Shown: positions 41,104 to 48,420 of the stretch, in pieces
Layout of the letters: each line of letters begins with the position of its first letter
Numbering within the stretch: position 1 is the stretch's first letter
NCBI GenBank assembly: GCA_964565705.1
Contig: CAZMGD010000002.1
Coordinates: 1-64,000, forward strand
Direction of reading: 5' to 3'
DNA: 64,000 nt
DNA from: CAZMGD01 sp964565705
GTDB lineage: Bacteria; Actinomycetota; Acidimicrobiia; Acidimicrobiales; Ilumatobacteraceae
Notes under the pieces: model-generated
The model's input: the letters and a program-made list of their open reading frames with translations, nothing else
Database searches by the model: none
What the model was told of the DNA's origin: nothing
Position numbers and translations under genes: made by a program

Positions 41104-41466
41104 CGGCGCGTCGATCGGCCGATCGCCGATGGATCAGAGGTCGGTGACTCGGAGGGCGATCGGGCGGACCGACCCCCAGGGGAGATGGTCAGCGCGACAC
41201 CACCGTGGACGAACGACGCGAAGACCGGATGGTCGACTCCGGCGGAGAACGAGTGCAGCCAGCGCAGGCGATCGGAGGCGACCGCGGTCTGCACGAATGC
41301 GGTGATCAGCCCGGGCCATGCATCGCCCGACTGGCAGGTGATGTCGATGGGATCCACGCCCGCCGAACCATCGACGATCAGCGGGACGACGTCGGGGGCC
41401 GATCGAGTGGATCCGGTCGCTGTGCTGCGACCACACGCCGCACGTGCAGTAGAGGGCGGAGCTGGC
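41104..41466 (-). other. Low-coding stretch carrying a dehydrogenase remnant
   Basis: A 363-nt region without an intact gene. The central part (41172-41402) encodes a recognisable dehydrogenase fragment on the minus strand, listed separately. The flanks show no promoter or hairpin that I can support. Confidence 0.5.
41172..41402 (-). pseudogene. Remnant of a D-2-hydroxyacid dehydrogenase
   Basis: About 77 codons of continuous frame containing PDVVPLIVDGSAGVDP and then LRWLHSFSAGVDHPVFASFV and GGVALTISPG. This is the N-terminal substrate-domain pattern of D-isomer 2-hydroxyacid dehydrogenases (LRWIxxxSAGVDH, then a GVxLTN strand). Homology stops abruptly after ISPG, and the NAD-binding and catalytic domains are missing. 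No start codon suits the 5' end. It is a degraded fragment, not a small gene. Confidence 0.68.
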
Positions 41467-41547
41467 TCAGCTCTTGGCCGCCGAGACCTTCTTGGCGGCG
41501 AGGGCGGCGAGACCGGCGACCACGAGGAGCAGCAGCAGCTTCTTCAT
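41467..41547 (-). CDS. 26-residue hydrophobic microprotein
   Basis: It begins MKKLLLLLVVAGLAALAA, and then KKVSAAKS: two Lys, an 11-15-residue hydrophobic helix and a basic tail. It resembles the start of the DLW-39 type of actinobacterial microproteins. A TAAGGT -10 box (41560-41555) lies exactly 7 nt before the ATG, the same spacing as at larger leaderless genes here, which argues that it is expressed. Role unknown; a membrane-associated peptide is likely. Confidence 0.62.
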   Translation of the reverse strand: MKKLLLLLVVAGLAALAAKKVSAAKS

Positions 41548-41557
41548 GCGGCTGACC

Positions 41558-42046
41558 TTATCGGTCGCTCTTCGGCGATACCCGTCGATACGTGGCGGCG
41601 ATCGACACGTCGCTGCGGAGGCTGTTGGCGATGAAGCACTCGCGGTGGGCCACCTCGACCAGGTGGTCGAGGCGATCGTCGCTGACCTCGTCGCTGTTGG
41701 GTCCGAGTGTGATCGTCGGCCGCAGCACGATCCGCACGATCCGCATCGGCCGGTCGTCCTCGGGCATCTCCGCCTGGGCATCGTCGTCGTAGGCGACGAC
41801 GTCGATCCGTGCCCGAGCGGCGACCGCCAGGAAAGACAGCAGCTGGCACGACGAGGCGGCGGCGACGAGCAGCTGCTCGGGGTTGACTCGATCGGGATCG
41901 CCTCGGAACGCGGGATCCGAGCTCAGATCGAGCGCTGTCGTCGCCGGCGGGGCGACCACCTGGTGGGCCCGGTCGTAGGCGTCGTAGCCGACGGCGGTCG
42001 AACCGGTCCACGACAACGTCGTGCGATAGCGGTGCACCTCACTCAT
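41558..42046 (-). CDS. OsmC-family peroxiredoxin-like protein
   Basis: A 162-residue OsmC/Ohr-fold protein. RVNPEQLLVAAASSCQLLSFLAVA holds the resolving/peroxidatic Cys region (SSC), and SLRSDVSIAATYRRV ends the fold; HRECFIANSL contains the second conserved Cys. Members reduce organic hydroperoxides. The start at 42046 follows TAGACC, a weak match to the local -10 consensus. It is divergent from the phosphotransferase gene, across 135 nt containing a 21-bp palindrome. Confidence 0.88.
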   Translation of the reverse strand: MSEVHRYRTTLSWTGSTAVGYDAYDRAHQVVAPPATTALDLSSDPAFRGDPDRVNPEQLLVAAASSCQLLSFLAVAARARIDVVAYDDDAQAEMPEDDRPMRIVRIVLRPTITLGPNSDEVSDDRLDHLVEVAHRECFIANSLRSDVSIAATYRRVSPKSDR

Positions 42047-42073
42047 CCGCCCCGGTCTACCCCATTCTTGGAA

Positions 42074-42117
42074 CTCGGGAGCGTTTCGGGTGCCAGGGCA
42101 CCCGAAACGCTCCCGAG
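42074..42117. repeat. 21-bp perfect palindrome between divergent genes
   Basis: Arms 42074-42094 and 42097-42117 are fully complementary with a 2-nt centre. Because the flanking genes diverge, it cannot be a terminator. Its outer 12 bp are identical to those of the palindrome at 55561-55604. Confidence 0.85.
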
Positions 42118-42181
42118 AACGGAGGAGGGGTTCGGCTCGGAGGCCGCCGGGGTCGTCTCGTAGGGTCGCCGGCCGAGCCCT

Positions 42182-43240
42182 ATGACCATCGAACTGGACA
42201 GTGAGCACGCCCGCGAGCGCCTCGGCTCGTGGTTGACTGATCGACTCGACTGCGGCGCCGTGACCGTCGGCGAGTTCAGCAGGCCGAAGAGCGGCTTCTC
42301 CGCGGAGACGGCGATCTTCGACGCCGAGACCGCCGCCGGTCCACGCAAGCTCGTGCTCCGTCGCGAGGTGCCCGATCCGGCGGTGTACCCACAGCAGGTG
42401 CCTGGACTGGATGTCGAGATCGACATCCAGTACCGCACGATGGCGCTGCTGCACGAGCACGCGCCGGTGCCGCTCGCTCCGCTGATCGGCTACGAATCCG
42501 ACGCCGACGTGCTCGGCGCGCCGTTCTTCGTCATGGGCTTCGTCGGCGGCGACGTGCCGACCGAGAGCCCGCCCTACCCCGAACTCGGCTTCTTCATGGA
42601 CGCCTCGCCGGAGCAGCGCCGACAGATGGTCGACCGCGGGCTGGCCCAGGTGGCGGCGATCCACGCCCTCGACCTCGGCACCGTCGACCTCGGATGGCTG
42701 CACCCCGTCGGGGAGACGCCGGGCACCGCCCAGCAAGTCGCCCTCTGGCGGCGCTACGCGGAGACCGAGCTGCGCGGTCGCGAGCACCCGCTGATGATCG
42801 ACACCTACGACTGGTTGCAGGCCAACCTGCCGGCCGATGAGTCCGTCGGTCTGTGCTGGGGTGACGCTCGCCCGGGGAACATCATCTGGCAGGACTTCGA
42901 GCCGGCCTGCCTCACCGACTTCGAAGCGGTGTCGATCGGCTCGCCGATCCAGGACCTCGGCTGGTGGCTGATGTTCGACCGCACGATGCACCCCGACGGG
43001 TCCCGCCTGCCAGGCGACCCCGAGCGCGCCGAGCAGATCGCGATGTACGAGACCCACACCGGCCGCGACGCCGCCGGTGTCGGGTTCCACGAGGTCTTCG
43101 CCGGCGCCCGCTACGCGGCGATCGTCGTGCGGGTGATGAACCGGCTGGTGGATCGCGGCGACCTCGATCCGGGGCAGACGGTCTGGTTGAACAACCCAGC
43201 GGTCGACGCGCTCGCCGCGATCGTGGACGAGCGAGGATGA
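42182..43240 (+). CDS. Phosphotransferase family protein (APH/ACAD10-like)
   Basis: A 352-residue kinase-fold protein related to aminoglycoside phosphotransferases and to the kinase domain of ACAD10/11. ATP-binding Lys in RKLVLRREVP, hinge FFVMGFVGGDVP, catalytic loop LCWGDARPGNIIW (His of HGD replaced by Trp, Asp and Asn kept) and LTDFEAVSIG as the metal-binding DFE. Such enzymes can phosphorylate 4-hydroxyacyl-CoA or other alcohols. A TAGGGT box is at 42161-42166. The next gene is coupled by an ATGA overlap, so the two proteins probably act together. Confidence 0.86.
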   Translation: MTIELDSEHARERLGSWLTDRLDCGAVTVGEFSRPKSGFSAETAIFDAETAAGPRKLVLRREVPDPAVYPQQVPGLDVEIDIQYRTMALLHEHAPVPLAPLIGYESDADVLGAPFFVMGFVGGDVPTESPPYPELGFFMDASPEQRRQMVDRGLAQVAAIHALDLGTVDLGWLHPVGETPGTAQQVALWRRYAETELRGREHPLMIDTYDWLQANLPADESVGLCWGDARPGNIIWQDFEPACLTDFEAVSIGSPIQDLGWWLMFDRTMHPDGSRLPGDPERAEQIAMYETHTGRDAAGVGFHEVFAGARYAAIVVRVMNRLVDRGDLDPGQTVWLNNPAVDALAAIVDERG

Positions 43241-44175
43241 CGATGCACCCCGACGACGAGTTCCACCCGCCGACGTCCGACGACCCGTACTGGACCGAGA
43301 CCTGCTGGTTCACGTTCACCGTGCCCGAGCGCCGCCTGTCGGGCCAGCTGTACCCGTTCTTCCGCCGGAACCAGGGCGTCGCCGCCGGCGGCGCGTACTT
43401 CTGGGACGACCAGGGCGACCAGATGTGGAACTGCCTGTACGCCAAGAACTTCTGGCACCTCCCGATCCCCGACCAACCGCTCTCGGCCATCACGCTGCCG
43501 AACGGCATCCGCTACCGGGTGCTCGAGCCCCAGCAGCGATACGCGATCGGCTACGACGACCCCGACGGCGGTGACGAGCTGCACGTCTCGCTGACGTTCG
43601 ACGCGGTGACCCCTCCGCACTATCTCGGCCAATCGCACCTCGACCAGCCGGGTCGCTACACGGGCACGATCGTGTTGCGCGGCGAGGAGATCCCGGTCGA
43701 CTCCTACGGGTTCCGCGACCGGTCGTGGGGGGTGCGCTCGCAGTTCGGGCGGGGCCTCACCAGCTCACCCGCCCGCCACGGTGGCTACAGCTACGCGACC
43801 CAGTCGGCGGACGACGCGTTCCACACGATCACGATGGACTTCGGCTCGGGGATGAGCTCGATCCACGGCTACCTGCTGCTGGACGGGACGTGGTCCAAGC
43901 TCCGGTCGGCCACGCGCACTGTCGTCGAGCGCTCGCCCGACACCGCGTTCCAGACCAGGGTGGTCATCGACGGCGTGGACGAGCTCGGCCGCGAGCTGCA
44001 CGCCGAGGGCCGCTGCCTGAACCGGCTCGGCTTCTTCATCAACCCGAACATGTGGACCGTCAACTGCCTCACCGAGTGGACGTTCAACGGGATCACGACG
44101 TTCGGCGAGGATCACGACAACTGGAGCGCGTCGGCGATCCGCGAGTTCGCCCGCGGCCAGCTCTTCGGCTCGTAA
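43237..44175 (+). CDS. Conserved beta-rich protein of the DUF7064/DUF7065 (CrtC-like lipocalin) type
   Basis: A 312-residue cytoplasmic protein. An opening DPYWTETCWFTFTVPERRLSGQ, split by a turn, and many aromatic strands (FFRRNQGVAAGGAYFWDD, VDSYGFRDRSWGVRSQ) match a two-barrel lipocalin-like family annotated only by DUF numbers. It usually occurs beside APH-like kinases and acyl-CoA genes in actinobacteria and sphingomonads. SYGFRDRSWGVR is the most conserved-looking piece. No catalytic motif is known. Coupling to the kinase gene (ATGA at 43237) suggests a shared hydrophobic, terpenoid or steroid-like substrate, which is inference. Confidence 0.75.
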   Translation: MTMHPDDEFHPPTSDDPYWTETCWFTFTVPERRLSGQLYPFFRRNQGVAAGGAYFWDDQGDQMWNCLYAKNFWHLPIPDQPLSAITLPNGIRYRVLEPQQRYAIGYDDPDGGDELHVSLTFDAVTPPHYLGQSHLDQPGRYTGTIVLRGEEIPVDSYGFRDRSWGVRSQFGRGLTSSPARHGGYSYATQSADDAFHTITMDFGSGMSSIHGYLLLDGTWSKLRSATRTVVERSPDTAFQTRVVIDGVDELGRELHAEGRCLNRLGFFINPNMWTVNCLTEWTFNGITTFGEDHDNWSASAIREFARGQLFGS

Positions 44176-44186
44176 GGTCGCTGAAC

Positions 44187-44450
44187 GTGAGCATCCTGGC
44201 CTGGACCTTCGTCGGGTTCTTCGCCGGCCTGCTGGCCCGCTGGATCGTCAAGGATGACCGCCAGGGCTGCCTCTACACGATCGCCATCGGAATCCTCGGC
44301 GCGCTGATCGGCGGTGCGATCATGCAGCTCGCCGGCGGCAGCGGCGTCAACGACTTCGACATCCGCTCGATCCTCGTCGCCGCGCTCGGCGCGATCCTGT
44401 TGCTGCTCGTGCTCCAGGCCATCGCCGGCCGCAGGCACCGCCGTTCCTAG
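44187..44450 (+). CDS. GlsB/YeaQ/YmgE-family small membrane protein
   Basis: An 87-residue protein with three hydrophobic helices (ILAWTFVGFFAGLLARWIV, TIAIGILGALIGGAIM, ILVAALGAILLLLVLQ), the transglycosylase-associated family linked to general stress. The GTG lies 8 nt after a TAAGGT -10 box (44173-44178) that overlaps the stop codon of the preceding gene. Its own stop shares a CTAG with the stop of the convergent PPOX gene. Confidence 0.9.
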   Translation: MSILAWTFVGFFAGLLARWIVKDDRQGCLYTIAIGILGALIGGAIMQLAGGSGVNDFDIRSILVAALGAILLLLVLQAIAGRRHRRS

Positions 44451-44866
44451 CGGGCCGCGATCCCGTAGGCGTGCGTCGGGCGGAGGGTGACGACGACGCG
44501 CTGCTCGCTGACCATCGCCTCCCGGTACTCGTCCCAGTCCGGATGCTCGCCGGCGATGCGGCGATACAGGTCGACGAGCGCCTCGGTCACCTCGTCGTCG
44601 ACCGCCGCCGCCGGGCGTGTCACCGCCGCATCACCGTCCAGCACGACGTACGACCAGAAGTCCGGCGTGCTGACGTACATCGTCAGCCGTGCGTCGCGGC
44701 GGAGGTTGCGCACCTTGGCTCGCGTCTCGGTGGCGGAGAACACGATCGCGTCGCCGTCCACGCGAAACGTCACGTTGGATGGCTGTGGCCGACCGTCGCG
44801 CTTCAGCGTGATCGCCACCCCGTTGTTGGTGCGCGATGCGTACTCCAGTGCTTCGGTGACGTCCAA
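44447..44866 (-). CDS. PPOX-class F420-dependent oxidoreductase
   Basis: A 139-residue split-barrel flavin/F420-binding protein. NNGVAITLKRDGRPQPSNV, ETRAKVRNLRRDARLTMYV and WSYVVLDGDAAV are typical of the F420-binding PPOX (FDOR-B) group, with basic residues suited to the F420 polyglutamate tail. Start codon is TTG with a strong GGAGG 4 nt upstream, one of the few clear ribosome binding sites in the area. It is 9 nt downstream of the LLM-class gene on the same strand, so the two F420-type enzymes form an operon. Substrate unknown. Confidence 0.85.
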   Translation of the reverse strand: MDVTEALEYASRTNNGVAITLKRDGRPQPSNVTFRVDGDAIVFSATETRAKVRNLRRDARLTMYVSTPDFWSYVVLDGDAAVTRPAAAVDDEVTEALVDLYRRIAGEHPDWDEYREAMVSEQRVVVTLRPTHAYGIAAR

Positions 44867-44875
44867 CGTGCCTCC

Positions 44876-45910
44876 TCAGAACGCGGGGATCACCTCGGCA
44901 CCGTAGCGACGGATCATCGTCGCCAGCTCGTCGAACGAGCCCATCGTCGACGAGAGGCCGGAGCCCGCCGGCAGGCCGGCGCCGAACGCGGCGTGCACGT
45001 GGTCGCACCCGGTCAGCTCGCGGTAGCGCTGGATCTGGGCGATGACGTCGTCGGGCGAACCCCACAGCAGGCGGTCGTCGGCGATCTCGGCGGGTGACAC
45101 GTCCTCGCCTTCGTCGATGCGGCGGAACAGCTCGCGCTCGACGTCGTCCTCGACCGACTCGCGCCAGTGCTCCATCAGCCCGCCGACGTAGGCGGGCAGC
45201 ACCTCGCGCTCGACCTGGGCCCGGTCGGCGCCGACCCACGCGTAGCGGCGCAGGATCCAGTCCGCCGGTCGGCCGGTGGCCGCCCGCGCCTCGCGGTAGG
45301 CGGCGAGGCACGACTGCGCCTTGGCGAGCGACTGCACCGGGCCGCAGAGCCAGGCGTCGCCGAGGCGCGCTGCCCGCTCGATCGCGGCGTCGGCCACGCC
45401 GGCGACCCACAGCGGCGGGTGCGGCTGCTGGATCACCCGCGGGTACACGGTCAGCTCCGGGAACCGGTGGTAGCGCCCCTCGTAGGAGGTCTGCTCCTCG
45501 GTCCACACCAGCCGCAGGATCTCCAGCGCTTCGGTCATCCGCCCGCCGCGCTCGCCGAACACCGAGCCGTGCACCTCGTACTCCAGCGGCCACCAGCCGA
45601 GGCCGACGCCGAGGCTGATCCGCCCGCCCGAGAGCTCGTCGATCGTCGCGACCTGCTCGGCGACGCGCACCGGGTGGTGCACCGGCAACTGGAAGATGCC
45701 GGTGCCGACCCGCAGCGTCTCGGTGCGGACGGCCACCGCGGCAAGGAACGTGAGCGGATCGCTCATGTTGCCGGGCAGGAAGTGATGGTGGCCGACCGTC
45801 GCCGTGTCGAACCCGGCCTCCTCGGCGATGCGGGCCAGCTCGAACGTCTGGCGGTAGGGATCCTTCGCTGTGGGGTCGCGCAGGATCGGGAGCGACATGG
45901 AGAACTTCAT
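44876..45910 (-). CDS. LLM-class (luciferase-like, F420- or FMN-dependent) oxidoreductase
   Basis: A 344-residue TIM-barrel oxidoreductase of the bacterial-luciferase superfamily: MKFSMSLPI start, ARIAEEAGFDTATVGHHHF, VGTGIFQLPVHHPVRVAEQVATIDELSGGRI split into the usual strand/helix units, GLGWWPLEYEV, and the C-terminal WGSPDDVIAQI. Many actinobacterial members use F420, and a PPOX gene follows. A TAGGTT -10 box (45924-45919) lies 8 nt before the ATG. Substrate not deducible. Confidence 0.88.
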   Translation of the reverse strand: MKFSMSLPILRDPTAKDPYRQTFELARIAEEAGFDTATVGHHHFLPGNMSDPLTFLAAVAVRTETLRVGTGIFQLPVHHPVRVAEQVATIDELSGGRISLGVGLGWWPLEYEVHGSVFGERGGRMTEALEILRLVWTEEQTSYEGRYHRFPELTVYPRVIQQPHPPLWVAGVADAAIERAARLGDAWLCGPVQSLAKAQSCLAAYREARAATGRPADWILRRYAWVGADRAQVEREVLPAYVGGLMEHWRESVEDDVERELFRRIDEGEDVSPAEIADDRLLWGSPDDVIAQIQRYRELTGCDHVHAAFGAGLPAGSGLSSTMGSFDELATMIRRYGAEVIPAF

Positions 45911-45931
45911 CGCGCCCGAACCTACGCGGCG

Positions 45932-46786
45932 TCAGTCCGTCGTCCGCTTCCGGAGCAGGTGGATGCTCGCGGGGACGGCGATGGCGAGGATCACCGCGAC
46001 CGAGATGAACGACATCAGGACCGGGTGCTCGGCCGGCCAGACGCCGGAGTCCTTCGCCGGGTTCGGATTGCCCATCAGCTCGCGGCATGCGCCGGCCACG
46101 GCCGAGACCGGGTTCCAGTCGGCGATCACCCGCATCCACGTCGGCAGGCCGTCGGTGGGCACGAAGCAACTGGAGATGAACGCGGTCGGGAACAGCACGA
46201 GCAGGGCGACTCCCTGCGCTGATTCAGGGTCGTGCACCACCATCCCGAGGCACGCGGTGACCCAGCTCAGCGACCATGCGAACAGCACGGCCACGCCGAG
46301 CGCGGCGAGCGTGCCGGGCAGGCCGTTGTCGGGTCGCCAGCCGATGAACCAGCCGGTGATGCACACGATCGACGCGCACAGGATGCTCGCCAGGAGATCC
46401 GACGCCGTGCGGCCGACGAGGATCGCACTGCGCGACATCGGCAGCGTCCGGAAGCGGTTGATCACGCCGGTGCTGAGGTCGGAGCTGAGCCCGACTGCGG
46501 TGCCCATCGCTGCGGTGGTCAGGTTCATCGTGACCAGGCCACCGATGGCGAAGTCCTTGTAGCTGCCACCGGCGATCGTCATCGCCGACCCGAAGATCGT
46601 GACGAACAGCACGGTGAACAGGACCGGTTGGATCGTGGCGTCGGACAGCTGGGCCGGCTCGCGCCGGACGTGGATCAGGTTGCGACGGGTGAGCACGCCG
46701 ACCGTTCGCAGCCAGGCGGTGAAGCGCCCAGCGCCGACCTGCTCGGTGCGCGTGGGTGCTGATGTGGCGATCGTCGCCGTGGTCAT
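45932..46786 (-). CDS. ABC-2 permease of a DrrAB-type exporter
   Basis: A 284-residue integral membrane protein with six predicted helices. FAIGGLVTMNLTTAAMGTAVGLSSDLSTGVINRFRTLP, split across the first periplasmic helix and loop, is the ABC-2 signature; ALLVLFPTAFISSCFVPTDGLP follows near the C-terminus. Its ATG overlaps the ATPase stop by 4 nt. It forms an exporter controlled by the divergent TetR gene. Confidence 0.92.
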   Translation of the reverse strand: MTTATIATSAPTRTEQVGAGRFTAWLRTVGVLTRRNLIHVRREPAQLSDATIQPVLFTVLFVTIFGSAMTIAGGSYKDFAIGGLVTMNLTTAAMGTAVGLSSDLSTGVINRFRTLPMSRSAILVGRTASDLLASILCASIVCITGWFIGWRPDNGLPGTLAALGVAVLFAWSLSWVTACLGMVVHDPESAQGVALLVLFPTAFISSCFVPTDGLPTWMRVIADWNPVSAVAGACRELMGNPNPAKDSGVWPAEHPVLMSFISVAVILAIAVPASIHLLRKRTTD

Positions 46787-47748
46787 GACAGGACCTCCTC
46801 GGGGGTTGCGTCGTCGGTCGGGCGCCCGGTGAGCGCGAAGAACACATCGTCGAGCGACGGGCGGTGCACGGCGACGTCATCGACGGCGATGCCGGCGTCG
46901 TCGAGCGCTCGGACCACGGCGGTGACGAGACCCGGCCCGACGGTGATCGGCGCGTGCAGGCGGCGGCCGTCGGCCGAGACCGAGACCTCGCCGGTCACGA
47001 GAGGGGCGAGCGCTGCCGCAGCACCGGTGTCCGGTCCGGCGAGCACCACCTCCAGCTGCTCACCACCGACCGCTGTCTTCAGGTCGCGGGCCGACCCCTT
47101 GGCGATGACCCGGCCGTGGTCGATGACGATGATCTCGTCGGCGAGCTGGTCGGCCTCGTCGAGGTACTGCGTCGTGAGCAGCAGCGTCGTGCCGTCGCCG
47201 ACGAGTGCCCGGATGATGTCCCACATCCGCAGCCGGCTGGTCGGGTCGAGCCCGGTGGTCGGCTCGTCGAGGAACAGCACCGGTGGGCGGGTCATGAGGC
47301 TCGCTCCCAGGTCGAGGCGCCGGCGCATGCCGCCGGAGTAGCCCTTGACCTGGCGATCGGCGGCGTCGGTCAGGTCGAACTCGCGCAACAGCTCGGCGGC
47401 GCGCTGCGCTGCGGCCTTGCGGTGGAGGCCGGACAGCTCGCCGATGAGCACGAGGTTCTGGCGGCCGGTCAGCACCTCGTCCACGGACGCGTCCTGGCCG
47501 GTCACACCGATCAGGTGGCGCACGGTGTGGGCGTCGCTGACGACGTCGTGGCCCATGATCCGGGCGCTGCCGCCGTCGGGCACGGTCATCGTGGTGAGCA
47601 TGCGGACGGTCGTGGACTTGCCGGCGCCGTTCGGGCCGAGCACGCCGAGGATCCGGCCGTGCTCGACGGCCAGGTCGACGCCGTCGACGGCGAGATGGTC
47701 GCCGTATCGCTTGCGGAGGCCGACGGCCTCGATGATGGGGGTTGACAC
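46783..47748 (-). CDS. DrrA-like ABC exporter ATPase
   Basis: A 321-residue ATPase: Walker A GPNGAGKST, Q-loop VTGQDASVD, signature YSGGMRRRLDLGASL, Walker B VLFLDEPTTGLDP, and the DrrA C-terminal extension ending DVFFALTGRP. The GTG has AGGAGAT 7 nt upstream. The promoter region faces the TetR gene and contains two tandem palindromes, so the pump is very likely repressed by that regulator and induced by its ligand, probably a transported drug. Confidence 0.93.
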   Translation of the reverse strand: MSTPIIEAVGLRKRYGDHLAVDGVDLAVEHGRILGVLGPNGAGKSTTVRMLTTMTVPDGGSARIMGHDVVSDAHTVRHLIGVTGQDASVDEVLTGRQNLVLIGELSGLHRKAAAQRAAELLREFDLTDAADRQVKGYSGGMRRRLDLGASLMTRPPVLFLDEPTTGLDPTSRLRMWDIIRALVGDGTTLLLTTQYLDEADQLADEIIVIDHGRVIAKGSARDLKTAVGGEQLEVVLAGPDTGAAAALAPLVTGEVSVSADGRRLHAPITVGPGLVTAVVRALDDAGIAVDDVAVHRPSLDDVFFALTGRPTDDATPEEVLS

Positions 47749-47766
47749 TTCGATCTCCTAGGCTTA

Positions 47767-47805
47767 CTTGCCGACCGGCAAGGAACTTCCTTGCCGTACG
47801 GTAAG
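47767..47805. promoter_or_regulatory. Two tandem 16-bp operators for the TetR regulator
   Basis: CTTGCCGACCGGCAAG (47767-47782, perfect palindrome) and CTTGCCGTACGGTAAG (47790-47805, one mismatched pair) lie 23 bp apart centre to centre, in the divergent promoter region between the exporter ATPase and the TetR gene. A further AAGTAAG half-site occurs at 47825-47831, over the TetR -10. Confidence 0.85.
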
Positions 47806-47840
47806 CGCGAACTAGCCGGTCGTCAAGTAAGTTGTGTCAT

Positions 47841-48419
47841 GTGGCCGAGCCAACCACCCGCGAGCGGATCCTCGACGTCGCCGCGACGCTCTTCATCACG
47901 CAGGGATACGACGGCACGTCCCTGCGCGAGATCGCCGACGAGATGGGCTTCACCAAGGCAGCGCTCTACTACCACTTCCCGAGCAAGGAGGACTTGCTGC
48001 GGGCCCTGATCGAACCGTTCACCGACATCGCCCAGGGGATGGGTGAGCGGCTGACCAAGGCGCAAGACGTCGAGGAGTGGGCCGACGCGCTGGCGTGGAT
48101 GGTCGACCAGGCGTTGGAGCACCTGCGCGTGTTCTCGCTGCTCGAACGCAACCGGGGGGCGGTCCGGGTGCTCGCCGAGGATTCCGACTTCTTCCAGGAC
48201 CACGAGCACTGGCACGAGCAGCTGGAGGTTGCGATCGACCGGCTCGCCGTCACGTTCGAGGACCGGGTCCGGCTCGTGTGCACGCTCGCCGTCGTCGCCG
48301 GCTTCGACGACTTCGGTGGCAGCCCGATGATGGAGAGCGATCCGGACGGGGTGCGCGAGCACCTCGGCGCCGTGACCCGCCAGATCCTGGGCCTGCCGAA
48401 GGCTCGCCGGTCGCGCTGA
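47841..48419 (+). CDS. TetR-family repressor of the exporter
   Basis: A 192-residue regulator. The N-terminal HTH is canonical (RERILDVAATLFITQGYDGTSLREIADEMGFTKAALYYHF split over helices 1-4), followed by a helical ligand domain (VEEWADALAWMVDQALEHL). A TAAGTT -10 box (47828-47833) lies exactly 7 nt before the GTG at 47841, so that start is preferred over the upstream TTG. It is divergent from the DrrAB-type genes, with tandem operators between them, and is probably autoregulated. Confidence 0.92.
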   Translation: MAEPTTRERILDVAATLFITQGYDGTSLREIADEMGFTKAALYYHFPSKEDLLRALIEPFTDIAQGMGERLTKAQDVEEWADALAWMVDQALEHLRVFSLLERNRGAVRVLAEDSDFFQDHEHWHEQLEVAIDRLAVTFEDRVRLVCTLAVVAGFDDFGGSPMMESDPDGVREHLGAVTRQILGLPKARRSR

Positions 48420-48420
48420 C

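Noticed and set aside
42074..42117. Palindrome read as a transcription terminator
   Set aside because: The flanking genes diverge from it and no T-run is present on either strand.
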